Below, piece by piece: positions 1 through 10,388 of a DNA stretch of 49,148 bases. The stretch covers positions 2,430,357-2,479,504 of the forward strand of contig FN649741.1 of the NCBI GenBank assembly GCA_000310025.1. Direction: 5' to 3'. Numbering within the stretch: the first letter of the stretch is position 1; the number at the start of each line of letters is the position of its first letter. A program made the translations under genes and the position numbers. The notes beneath the pieces were generated by a model. It saw only the letters and a program-made list of their open reading frames with translations, searched no databases and had not been told where the DNA came from. The DNA comes from Ectocarpus siliculosus (Eukaryota > Sar > Phaeophyceae > Ectocarpales > Ectocarpaceae).

Positions 1-136
1 GCCCTCCCTCCCCCCCTCCCTCCCTCCCTCCCCAAATCCTTCACGTTCACCCGTTTCCCATCAAGCTGTCTCGTTCGTGATGCGCCTAATCCATCGGATC
101 TGTCTTGTGTGCCCCTTCATGCGTGTGTTGGAACAG

Positions 137-1585
137 GCCAGATACCCCCTGACAACCACGCCGGCCTCGCGTGGTTCAGGTAAGGACGAGAACATTCGGA
201 AGACCGGTCCTGACACAACATCATTGCACGTTGACGCACTACCCGACAAACGGCACGCTAGCATTCTGGAACGTTTTCACACTACCGTGGAAGGAATACC
301 CGTTCGAGATTTTTTCATGATATTAGAAGGGACTGCTGTGTTAGAGTCTTGGATTGCAGCAAGGGTCTCGACGAGGGACACCTCCTGAACGCTGGTGTTG
401 TTCCAGAGAGTTTAACGCTACCTATCTTCCTCAGTCCATGAGCCAGGTATGTATTAGACGTTTCTACGTGCTGCTCTATATCAGCTGGTTTTTTCTGTTC
501 GTGCTCCGGCTCTTCCAATGCTCACCAAGCCGAGAGTCGGTCTATCTCCACAGGGCAGTAGCACTGGCTCTAGCCTGGACGCAGATGGAGGAGGGCACTC
601 TGTTCGACCACGTGGTTTACCACGCATGCAATTGTCCGTGTAGCTTTGTACTCGACGCTTGAACGACTTCATTTCCGCAAATGTATCCCAATGGTGCTGC
701 CTTCTTGAGCATCACGCGCGGTATACCGTTCTCGTCCCCTGCTCTTCTTTACTGAAAGATGAGATGGCGATATAGTCACTCGGGGTCCCGTCCGTAGAGA
801 ACACCATCAAACTTGTCCCTTTTGACATACTGTATCCGTCTCTCGTCGTGATCTATTCAACTCACCGTCTGTCTCGCTAGACATTTTCCTCTCTCTGCCC
901 CCCCCGCTTCGCTTTGTCGATCCTGTGTTTCCCAACATAATTCTTCGCAGCTGTCTATGCTGCTGTTGGCCGATAGGCCTGTATGCTGTCATAACTTCGC
1001 ACACCGTGTATGGAAGATGGAAAGGCGGCGACTGCGAGGTGAGATTGATGCCCCCAACGACAATATTCCTGTGTCGTGTCATGATTCCAAACGAAACTTG
1101 ACACCGATGACGGCAGGGAATCACGCTCCATCGAATGTGTGAGTTCTAGTACCAGAACGCATACCACACGTGTAACGTACACAAACAATCCTAGCTTCCT
1201 GTTGTCCAAGACTCCATATATCAGTAGATGGATGAGCTACACAGCAGTAGTTTGTATATTTTGAACTCCTCGCAATACCACATCCAGAGGCTACACCTTG
1301 ATGTGATTTGTGCGCATTTGACCGACTGCCCATAGGAGTGACGTCACTCTGTATTCATTGGGCGTGCACGACGAATTTCACAATGTCATGACGTGTTTTG
1401 ACCATCATCCCTCTTTCCATGACGGTCCCTCCGCCGCTGCCCCTGCTTCCCCACCACCGCGTGTTGAACTGATATGTATGCAGGGGGCCAACCGAGCATC
1501 GGAGAACGCGAAAAATGCCTCCATCGCGGCCATCTTGATTGGGACCATTTTGTGCATTGTCCAATTGACGACTGCCGTGAATTAG
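137..1585 (+). CDS. CD225/dispanin-family small membrane protein, copy 1 (5' end outside window)
   Basis: Three coding exons are visible: 137-179, 951-1038 and 1484-1585 (stop TAG). Each has an AG acceptor and, where relevant, a GT donor (gtaagg, gtgaga), and the phases fit. The first coding exon is missing because the window begins inside an intron. The readable protein has the CD225 pattern: a PPDN segment, a hydrophobic stretch with the cysteine cluster SCLCCCWPIGLYAV, a polar GGDCE turn, then GANRASENAKNASIAA and a second hydrophobic stretch ending QLTTAVN. Known members (IFITM, PRRT and SynDIG groups) are small membrane proteins, and IFITMs are palmitoylated on cysteines next to the first hydrophobic segment. 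What this algal protein does is unknown. It differs from copy 2 (14061-16144) in having C instead of Y after GGD and a shorter, more polar C-terminus. Family call firm, function open. Confidence 0.75.
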
Positions 1586-2206
1586 TACCCAAGGCTCGAC
1601 CAACCAAACATCTCCATGGACGAGACTACGCACGAGAGATGAATATCTGCCTTAGCCGTTGCCTTTCTACTCGTTTGGCGTTTTCTGGTGTCCGAGAAGA
1701 CCTTCAGAATATAGCACCTTTGTAAAACGGACAAGTAGGCCGCCGGCAATGTTTCGGTGTATGCATACGGCAGTGCGACAGCGATGCATTTCGACCCTTT
1801 CACGGCGAAAGATGGTTCGCTAGGAAACTCCCTTGTTGCCGGGGCAGCCAAAGATGGAAAACGGGACGTTGTGCAGGCAGGCGGTGCCATGGATAATTCC
1901 CGATAGATGTGGATGGCGGCCAATACCTGATTTCTCGGTGAATATATGGAGTCGAACACGTGCAAGTAGGATGGGGCATCTCAGTATATTCTTCCTCTGT
2001 CCCATAAGTCTAGTCGGTTATGGGCGACAAGTCGTTCGTGTACTTAGAGGTTGAAACTAACATTATAGTCGTTAGGTTCGTTGGAAAGCTGGCGCGTCGA
2101 CGATGCTGATGAAAAAAAGAAAAAAAAAGGTAGTGCTTGACTACAAACATAAGGTCAGAAACAACCCAATTTTGGGAATTTCTTGAGAATTTGGAGGCGA
2201 AGTATG

Positions 2207-2467
2207 GGAACCCCAAGTGTCTTGGTTTTAGTGTGGGTCCACTATTTTACTGGATTTGTTGTGGGGGGCGCGACATGGATCGTTGAGTAGAGGGGGGGTT
2301 GGGATTATGACCCTACTGTTGTTTGGTTTGCCCCCCAATGTCTTCGTTATAGTGCGGGACCCCCAAGTGTCTTGGTTTTAGTGTGGGTTCACTATTATTC
2401 TGATTTTAGTATGGGGGGACGCAACATGAATCGTTGAGTAGAGGAGGGTTAGGTTTAGGGTTAGGGA
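2207..2467. repeat. Imperfect direct repeat ending in telomere-like GGGTTA tract
   Basis: Two roughly 90-bp copies begin at about 2210 and 2362; both start with ccaagtgtcttggttttag and continue through tgtgggt(c/t)cactatt to atcgttgagtagagg. The second runs into a short tract around 2445-2467 built from gggttaggtttagggttagg, which resembles degenerate telomeric repeats. A similar shorter motif, gggttcgggttggggttagg, lies near 13479. No coding potential is seen here. Confidence 0.55.
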
Positions 2468-3897
2468 AAGGTCTTGTGTTTTTTGTTTTGTTCATAGTGT
2501 CCCCACCCCCCCCATCTGGAAAGGGGTCAAATACGGTCATTTTGGCCTGACTACTTTTTTGTTAGCCGCTGGCCCATGCAGGGTAGTGCGCAAGAAAAAC
2601 AACAAAAAATGTGCTTCAACCCGAAAAACGCTCAAGATTTCAAAAAAATATCGCCGAAGACATCCGACACCGTTAACGATCTCTCCCAACATAACCGACT
2701 AGACTCATGGGACAGAGGAAGTACGAGAACGGTTGCTGCTGCTGCCGCTGCCGCTCTGATCACCGCCAGTTGGCTGGGTATCTCGAGAAGTTGTATCGTC
2801 TTTGCGCGATGGCTTGTCTGTTGGTAGACCACTGCCTTTGGCAAGCACACACGAAGTCTAGACTCGGCCTTGAAGCCTCACCACCCGCTGCAACATTTGG
2901 AGTTAGCGAGATAACGAAGTAGATCGAACGCATAGCTCAACGGTAGCGATTGGTGTTAGAACAGTTTATCTCGTCTTCTTCAGGTCGTTATTCGTTCCCG
3001 GCCGGTGGGGTAGCAGAACCGAACGAATGACAGCGGCTGTCGGCGCGGTTTGTTTTTTGTTTTGCATCTACACTCCGACGACGTTCTTCGAAGCCCCACT
3101 TGGACTCACCGGGTGGATAAGCGGAAGCCGTAGATACATAGCAGGGGAGCCGGGGAGAGTGAGCATCGTGATACTTGATCGGCTGGGCGCTAATTCGGCC
3201 GGCGAGTGCGTGTTGTGAGTTGGTCTGGATCCCCCATCCGGAATGCCGAAGCTTCTTGCGGCATTCAAACAAACGTAGACTGCTACAATGTACTATTAGT
3301 GCGACGGACGTCCGGGGTCATATGTAAAGCTTCCTCTCACCACTACCTCCATCGTCGGCCAATCCCTCTATTTCGTAGTACAGATAGGGTTCAAGACTTC
3401 TTCTTGCTGCACCTCTCCGCCACATTTGTAGCTAGTGTTGGCAAACGAGGATGAGCGTCACTCTGTCTCATGCCTCAAACTTGGGTGGTCATGACTGCTA
3501 CAGTCCAGTAGAGAGAGTGGTCGACTGAACCTTCGAATGCCCAAACTACATGCACCCATCCCTTCCTTTGCGCTTGTGTGCCATATTCGTTGTGAGCTGA
3601 AGAATGAAATCTGCCCTTGCTGGACGTCCGGCGGCACAACGACTCTCAAAGCAGGTTTGTCCCTAAGCGGGTCAACATCAAAAAATGAGTGGTTCCGAGA
3701 GGTGTGGCGCATCACATACAATAACCCTAAAGCACACCCACGCACAACAGGCAAGCACGAAGGAAAGAGAAGGCTTCCCTGCCTCCTCTTCTCCACACCA
3801 GTGGTTCCGGCCTGAAGCTAGCACCATGCATCTTACCTCATGTTCCAACTTGTTCGCGATGGCTGCTCTCCTGCTTCCACCCCCTCTACCCTGGATT

Positions 3898-4079
3898 CGA
3901 GTGATGTTACGGTACGGGGGTGCACTTTTGAGGTGTCATCATACCGTTTTGGGAGAAATCGTCTAGTCGTGTTTCGGTGATCTTACATCGAAACGTAGCA
4001 ACCAACAGGTTAAAGTAGAGTGTGTCTCCGATACCCGAAAGTGTTGTATGAGGCGACCCTCTTACCGCGGCATCACTCA
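3898..4079. mobile_element. Small terminal-inverted-repeat element (MITE-like), copy 1
   Basis: The segment starts with gagtgatgttacggta and ends with taccgcggcatcactc. The two ends are imperfect inverted repeats of about 16 bp sharing the outer GAGTGATG. It is about 180 bp long, non-coding, and has an inverted, diverged second copy at about 12690-12872. The shared interior includes gtgcacttttgaggtg and agtagagtgtgtctcc. Length and termini fit a non-autonomous DNA transposon. I could not see a convincing target duplication at this copy. Confidence 0.55.
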
Positions 4080-6040
4080 CACACCTCAATGGCAGCATCC
4101 ACACTTCCGAGCTCACATACATGGCGTTGAGCCCACCGAAAGCGACGGCGCGGGTGGGCTCCTTATCTCCTCACTGGAAAACCAACGCCAGGGCGATGAG
4201 CCGCTGATGTCGCCGAGGTCGTCTGGTCGCCGGCTCCGTCCGTCCTGAAGAGGTTCTGCCACTCCCGCCGACCTGTCGACCCTTCTCCGCTACTGCCCAG
4301 CACGTTCGAATCTCGCCACATCAGCTTCCGTGTCTCCTTTTGCCCCGTGATCTCTATCAGCCGCCACTCAAGACGGAGAATAAACACAGCTCGCGGGGGA
4401 TAGCTTGTTCTCTTGCTTCGTTCACTCTGTGCAGATATGTCACCCAAAAATTCCAAATCGGTGGGAAGGTACATGCAAAGCGTATGCGCACGCACACGAC
4501 CCCCAACGGCCTATGAAGAAGTGCTTGTTTTTCGGCCGATGACCGGATGGGATTAGCAAACAAATCGACGGCACCGTCAGCAATAGGCTACTACTGTCCA
4601 TGTGTCCTTTTCGCAATACTGTCCTCTCTTGGTCTCCTTTGTACCGAGAAAAAAGGCACGACCTTACATAAAAAATCGCACAGCATTGAGCCTTACCCCG
4701 CGGCTCATTACCTCGCCTTGCTGACATCTCCTGTCTTGTTGTGGTCCCCGGGATTTGAGGAGATCTACCGATGGATGGCCGTTGCCCGCCGACGCCTTGC
4801 ATCAAGTGCTGTGAGAGGTCACGAACGAATATCATCGGCAGAGATTTTGATTTTCGCATTGATGCCACCACATTTTTTTCAGCATTCGTCGCCACAGTGT
4901 GTACCCTGCCTACGTCCGTGCAGTGTCGCTTCTCGGTCGAGAAAGACCCACCATTATTTCAAGCTGTTTGGGGATGCATGCAACATGTACGTAATGTACG
5001 TCGACAATACAGCGATGCATGTGGCGTAATATGTACAGTAGCAGCGGCGTATAGATTGTAAAGCTCAGCTGTTGTGTACCCGAACAGGCACAAGTTTCTG
5101 GTTCGCGGGTCTCGATCTCTGGTATCTTGTCTCTTCGGCTGCCCCGTTGCCTCAGTGCCTCAACGGCCTCCTTGCGAAAGAAGTGCGAACTCAAATCATT
5201 CGAATGAGATGCGCTGTTCGTCGACCCAGCAGCGATGTGGTGTGAGCGTCTGGCTGCCCAGTCACCATCCACCAACGACTACAGCTGTGGCTGTGGCGGG
5301 CCGCCCAACGCCGGCAACCAAGATCCTGATCCGGGGTGCCACATCGACACAGCTTGCTGACAACGGCACAACCTTGATGGTTCAACTTGTTCAACCCTCA
5401 CTATTTCCGCCAAGGGCTGACAACCGCACCAAAGAAGCACCAGGAATCCAGGAATCATGCTGGCGGTTTGGCGTACACCGCGTAGGTTATTGTACAATCG
5501 GGGGTAATGCAATAAGGTGTAAGCCGGCGTGTGGACGCTTCGTGGAAAAACAACAATACAGACGAAGAGACAACAACGTGCACGCAGCGATATTTCTCAG
5601 AACATTCGTAGCATTGTGCCGTTGTGGCCATGGACATCCCGATGCCGTTGAAGGTCGCTCCCCCACACCACATCATATCTGCTGCGCAAACTCCGGACGC
5701 CCCTTTGCCACAGTCGAAGTCACCCTCCTCCAACGAAGAATAAACCGCAAGGGTGAGCATTGTACGCTGTAGGTCCTCGGTGTGCATGTAAGCTGCTGTC
5801 GATTCGGTACAATCATTTGGTTTCCGTTTCAGACGTTCATCAGCTTGGACTGCGTACTGCCACAACACACACGCGAGCCCAGGTTTACATCGCCAGACGA
5901 ACACCTTGACCCCTTGTCATACTGCGCAACTACAGTAATACGATCCGCAAGAAGAGGAGATCGCGAGGAACGCCTTGCTCTAGTAGGTTGTGTCCCCCCA
6001 GCGGATTTTCCTTGCGCAATGTGTGCTTTGTCAGAGAAAC

Positions 6041-6306
6041 AAAAGGAAGGTTTGTTCGTCGAAGCAGATAGAATAAACTGGTGTTTATTTTGTAACAGTC
6101 GAATTAGAATTTGGCTTCATTTTCTACCGGAAACCCAGGGTCACGGTGTTTGGAATTATTAGTCTATAGTTGGGGGTGTCATTCCGTGATCGAGTCCACG
6201 CAGGGGCTGTAGCAAAGTCGGGTAACGTGTGACAGCTACAGAGCGCGTGAAGCAACGGAAGGACAGCAGCAGCCGCCTAACGCAGTAGCGGCGGCAGTTT
6301 AGAAAA
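6041..6306 (+). repeat. Split direct repeat A1 (left end of DIRS-like element)
   Basis: 266 bp beginning aaaaggaaggtttgttcg and ending cggcagtttagaaaa, repeated with no visible difference at 11748-12013. The left flank ends ...gtcagagaaac. The shared AAA at the start also closes B2 and spans the B1/A2 junction, as expected for a recombinase crossover site. Confidence 0.85.
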
Positions 6307-6550
6307 GGGCGGGACGGGACACGGCGCAAGCATTGGGGAAGTGACCAGCACGCGACTCTCCATATAAAGGTGTGTACTCGTGTCCAACATCCATCGTGTC
6401 GGCCGTGTTCCTATTCGCGTCCCGCTACTCTTGTGACCTCACCGCTGCGTGCATTTAGCACGAGGGGGGAGGGTGCAGTAAGATAAGCGGCGGCAAGCCA
6501 ACGCAGTCTCGCTCGCCGCGCCGCTCAGATAGGTCCATTCCCAAACATGG

Positions 6551-6640
6551 GATGCGGTTCATCCCAACCGAGACGTACTCTCGCTGAAGAAAAAAAATGC
6601 GGTTCGTCCCAACCAGACGTACTCTCTCTGAAGAAAAAAT
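6551..6640 (+). repeat. Short tandem duplication inside the DIRS-like element
   Basis: Two adjacent copies of about 43 bp (near 6551-6593 and 6598-6640) share atgcggttc(a/g)tcccaacc, agacgtactctc and ctgaagaaaaaa. It lies in the non-coding leader between A1 and the minisatellite. Nothing else is recognised in 6307-7205. Confidence 0.5.
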
Positions 6641-7205
6641 TCAACGGCAAAAAGAAAGAGCGGGGCCTGTTGTATGGTCGCACGCTGACTTGTCGCGGTT
6701 GATAGCAGCCATTGTACTGCACGGGGTGGAGGAACCCTGCGGCATCGGACATAACCAATCGACCCGCGGCAGTAGGGCATGATGCTGTCACGATTATGCA
6801 CATGAGGCAGGTGCCTTGTTTTCTGTTTCCCCCGGCTTACTAGGGACTACTTGCCGGTACAATCTTGTCTGTGCCGCGCACAGAGGGGCATATAGCTGAA
6901 GGAATCGACGATAATATGCCCACTCACGTAAGCAATCGTCTCCACGGATGGTATTGACAAGTCCCCACTGATGGTATCGACAAGTCCCATGGCATACAAA
7001 GCGGCCGCATACGTAATCGGAAAGTGCATTCAACAGCATTCACGGGAACGGATAAAAGCAAAAACACATGCATGCGAGAGAAAGACTCAAAGAAAAAGAC
7101 TGAAAAACAATGAAGACGAGAAAAAAAAACGAGACAGCGAACTACGTGCTGTATGCATAAGGAAAAAGAAGATGAGAAAAAAATAGGGGGGGGAGGTGGA
7201 TGTGA

Positions 7206-7285
7206 CACGCGAGGTTCGAACTCGCGAGGAACGTCAGGTAGCGGTCCATGTGAGTGCATCACGGTCTCGAGGGGCATCACGTCAA
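7206..7285 (-). other. tRNA-like sequence with TPsiC arm, probably relic
   Basis: On the minus strand there is a perfect 5-bp T-arm, GCGAG-TTCGAAC-CTCGC, followed by GTGTCAC. That can pair, with two G-T wobbles, with GTGATGC about 70 nt upstream, as an acceptor stem would. No convincing D-arm/A box or anticodon stem can be drawn, so it is not called a functional tRNA. It lies inside the DIRS-like element, upstream of the minisatellite. Confidence 0.25.
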
Positions 7286-7467
7286 ATTTATTGCCGCCGT
7301 GACACAAACCTTCTATAAGAATACGTCACGTCCATCGACGATTAAGCGACCAAAAACGCCCGGACAGCAATTGATGCATGCCAAAAACTCGTCAACCTGC
7401 CGTAGGATTGTCTATGCGGAAGTGATCTCAATGAAAATAAAAAAAAAAACAAAACAAGGACACGCAC

Positions 7468-8950
7468 CAGCACGGGACGCGCCAATAGTGGAAGCACTCG
7501 TCCGTGCTGTTTGGCGAGTGGAAGTTAACCGATCTCAACGCAACGAAACACGAAGTCATACATGTATCAGCACGGGATGCGCCAATGAGTGGAAGCACCC
7601 GCGCTGTTGGCGAGTAGAGTTAACCGAATTCAACGCAGCGGTAGAAAAATACCACAAATCATGCATCAGTACGGGACGCGCCAATGAGTGGAAGCACCCG
7701 TGCTGCATATGTGATGTCAGCCTCAGCACGGGACGCGCCAATGAGTGGAAGCACTCGTGCGGTTGGTGAGTAGAGTTAACCGATCTCAAAAAGAAAGAAC
7801 AAAACGCCGTACATGTATCAGCACGGGACGCGCCAATGAGTGGAAGCACCCGCGCTGTTGGCGAGTAGAGTTAACCGAATTCAACGCAGCGGTAGAAAAA
7901 TACCACAAATCATGCATCAGTACGGGACGCGCCAATGAGTGGAAGCACCCGTGCTGCATATGTGATGTCAGCCTCAGCACGGGACGCGCCAATGAGTGGA
8001 AGCACTCGTGCTGTTGGCGAGTAGAGTTAACCGATCTCAAAAAAGAAAGAACAAAACGCCGTACATGTATCAGCACGGGACGCGCCAATGAGTGGAAGCA
8101 CCCGCGCTGTTGGCGAGTAGAGTTAACCGAATTCAACGCAGCGGTAGGAAATACCACAAATCATGCATCAGTACGGGACGCGCCAATGAGTGGAAGCACC
8201 CGTGCTGTATATGTGTTGTCAGCCTCAGCACGGGACGCGCCAACGAGTGGAAGCACTCGTGCTGTTGGCGAGTAGAGTTAACCGATCTCAAAAAGAAAGA
8301 ACAAAACGCCGTACACGTATTAGCACGGGACGCGCCAATGAGTGGACGCACCCGTGCTGTTGGCGAGTAGAGTTAACCGAATTCAACGCATCGAAAACGA
8401 AGTCGTACACGTATCAGTACGGGACGCGCCAATGAGTGGAAGCACCCGTGCTGCATATGTGTTGTCAGTTTCAGCAAGGGACGCGCCAATGAGTGCTGTT
8501 GGCGAGTAGAGTTAACCGATCTCAAAAAGAAAGAACAAAAACGCCGTACACGTATCAGTACGGGACGCGCCAATGAGTGGGCGCACCCGTGCTGTTGGGC
8601 GAGTAGAATTAACCGATCTCCACGCATCGAAAACGAAGTCATAACACGGTATCAGTACGGGACGCGCCAATGAGTGGGAAGCACCCGTGCTCATATGTGT
8701 TGTCAGTTTCAGCAAGGGACGCGCCAATGAGTGGAAGCACCCGCGCTGCGTACAAGTATCATCAGTGCGGGTCGCGCCAATGAGTGGAAGCACCCGTGCT
8801 GCATATGTGTTGTCAGTTTCAGCGAGGGACGCGCCAATGAGTGGAAGCACCCGCGCTGTTGGCAAGTGGAGTTCACCGTATCCAACGCATCGAAAAAAAA
8901 AAAACACGTATCAGCACGGGACGCGCCAATGAGTGGAAGCACCCGTGCCG
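7468..8950 (+). repeat. Stem-loop minisatellite: 19 cores in a ~251-bp higher-order repeat
   Basis: A 39-bp core occurs 19 times, starting at about 7468, 7568, 7667, 7723, 7819, 7917, 7974, 8071, 8168, 8226, 8321, 8416, 8471, 8555, 8654, 8711, 8764, 8819 and 8912. The consensus starts CAGCACGGG and ends CCCGTGCTG, which are exact reverse complements, so each core can form a 9-bp stem with a 21-nt loop. Cores are separated by two spacer types, a long one containing gttaaccga(t/a)(c/t)(t/a)caa and a short one containing catatgtg(t/a)tgtcag. Spacings of about 98, 57 and 96 bp repeat, giving a higher-order unit of about 251 bp for the first three repeats, less regular after 8321. The long open frames across it on both strands are a by-product of the repeat. 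Confidence 0.9.
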
Positions 8951-9350
8951 ATGGCGAACCGGGGTTCACCGAATCCAAGAAAATATATATATAAAAAAAA
9001 AAAAAAGAGAAACCATCGCTAGTGTTCCAAAGAGAGAAATATTCGGGATTGGTCGACGTCCGGTGACCGTAGCGTCAGCAGCAATAATCACTCCATTCAA
9101 TCCACAGGCGTCGAGAATGAACTAACGCGAGCTCGCGATATAACAACGCGTCGTTCTGGGCCCGACGAAAACCCACGTCAGATAGTTTCGCCCGAAGATA
9201 GGATTTGTAGACCATTCTAACTGCAGATCCAGGCGCGCGATCGACTACGCCCACGATGAAGAGGAAAAGAAGTGTTCCCGCAACGCCGCCCTGACGCTCG
9301 CCCGCCGCCTGCCGCCGGTCCGCTGCTTATACGACTCCAACCGCGACCAG

Positions 9351-10223
9351 ATGCCGACACGGGCCTCCACGCGGAGCGGCAGGGCAGCGGCTGGGCAAGC
9401 AGGGCGAGGTCGGGGCGGCGACACCTTCGACACCACGCACGAGAGGTCTACCGCGCGATCGGTGGCGAGCTCGACGGCTCGCCCCTCGACGCGCAGCGGA
9501 TCACGTACTCCCGCGAGGCGTCGAGCGGTATCCTCCTCGCGAGCGCCAGGGACAGGCACCCGCGGCGACCCCCCCGCTGATGAGACTGAGCTCGCTTCTC
9601 TCCGCGGGCTGGTGGACGGCCTGAGGGAGGAGCTGCAGCGGAAGCGCGATGAGGCTGCCGGTGATCGCCAGCAGCTTCAAGCAACGATCGACGACCTGAT
9701 CGCCACCCAAGCAGCAGGACCTGGCCTTCTCGGGGGGGGGTGCAACTTGTGGGCACAACCGCCCCACCATCGGCCTCTCGGGCCCCCGCTACACCCAGCG
9801 CCGAGGCGGCTAAGGCTACGGCAAAGGATAGAGCGCGGATGTGGGGGGGACCTCCGCCGGGTAAAAGCGTGGCTCATCCTGGGGCGGCCCCCGGCAGTTT
9901 CAAAACTGTCGCAGATGGAGTGGCAATCCTTGCTTCGCAAAGGCGTCCTGGTGACAGAGAAAGTGGCGGCATCGCTCGACACGCTCGTGGTTACTGCTTC
10001 GCCTTCAACTCGTCGTCCGGTTGCCATGATCGTAACTGCCCAACACATCCACGCCCAGAACCCTTCCCACGCTAGGCGCGGAGCGTCCGAAACTCCGGCA
10101 ACCGGCGCGCGCGGCGTTGGCCACGGCAACGGGGGAGGGCGCGGAGGAGAGGCGCGCGCCGCTGGCGAGGGCGGCGCGAGACCCAAGGCCGCTGGCTTCT
10201 TCACCCACGGGAAAGACAAATAG
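9351..10223 (+). pseudogene. Gag-like ORF1 of DIRS-like element, split by a frame shift at a G run
   Basis: From ATG 9351 the frame encodes a Ser/Thr/Arg-rich N-terminus, then a probable coiled coil (about residues 85-120, ETELASLRGLVDGLREEL and following). At the run of nine G (9732-9740) the plausible coding frame moves to the one running to the stop at 10073-10075. That frame holds a PPPG segment and a knuckle-like cluster, GYCFAFNSSSGCHDRNC followed by PTH (C-x8-C-x4-C-x2-H). Coiled coil plus zinc knuckle upstream of a tyrosine recombinase fits the gag position of DIRS elements. Either the G run is a one-base mutation or assembly error, or it is a programmed frameshift site. The original frame stays open to 10223 but loses family character. 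Assignment rests on position and the knuckle. Confidence 0.5.
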
Positions 10224-10388
10224 GGGTGCGGGCTCTCCCGCGTAGCGGGGGGGCCTACCTCGGATGGCAGCGCACCTGCGGCTAAATCGAACGGCAGCAC
10301 GCCGGTCTACACGAGGTTGGCTCCAGGGCTATCAGCAGGTTCAGGACCTGGGACAGGCAGGACGGGACTTTGTTACCGACGTCTTGGC

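Larger units (their letters stand above)
1..2905 (+). repeat. Left copy of a segmental duplication carrying the dispanin gene
   Basis: This stretch aligns collinearly with about 14510-16735. Matching blocks include exons 137-179/14671-14713, 951-1038/15496-15583 and 1484-1585/16022-16144, intron blocks near 440-660/14971-15180 and 700-760/15240-15300, and downstream blocks near 1735-1865/16283-16382 and 2810-2905/16655-16735. Intron lengths are almost preserved (771 and 445 bp here, 782 and 438 bp in the other copy). A weaker match near 3745-3775/17145-17175 suggests the duplicated unit may run further. Ends are approximate and identity was judged by eye. Confidence 0.7.
1586..6040. other. 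Intergenic region without a supportable gene
   Basis: Apart from the right part of the segmental duplication, the telomere-like repeat and the small inverted-repeat element, I see no exon chain here. The longest open frame (5074-5772, plus) has no recognisable domain, is arginine-, cysteine- and proline-rich with no regular pattern, and is overlapped by open frames on the other strand, as expected for non-coding GC-rich DNA. The DIRS-like element starts at the right edge of this stretch. Confidence 0.5.

Noticed and set aside
5074-5772. 232-residue open frame on the plus strand
   Set aside because: No domain, irregular composition, opposite-strand open frames overlap it, and no splice or start context favours it.
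7206-7285. Functional tRNA gene
   Set aside because: Only the T-arm and a wobble-containing acceptor stem can be formed; no D-arm or anticodon arm is convincing.
7556-8275. Long open frames with repeated ISTGRANEWKHP or GCFHSLARPVL peptides
   Set aside because: They occur on both strands across the minisatellite, as expected from a repeat without in-frame stops; no start, domain or splice context supports a protein.
7468-8950. CRISPR-like array (palindromic repeats at regular spacing)
   Set aside because: Spacers are themselves repeated in two types, repeats vary, no cas genes are present, the genes around are intron-bearing eukaryotic genes, and the array lies inside a retroelement.
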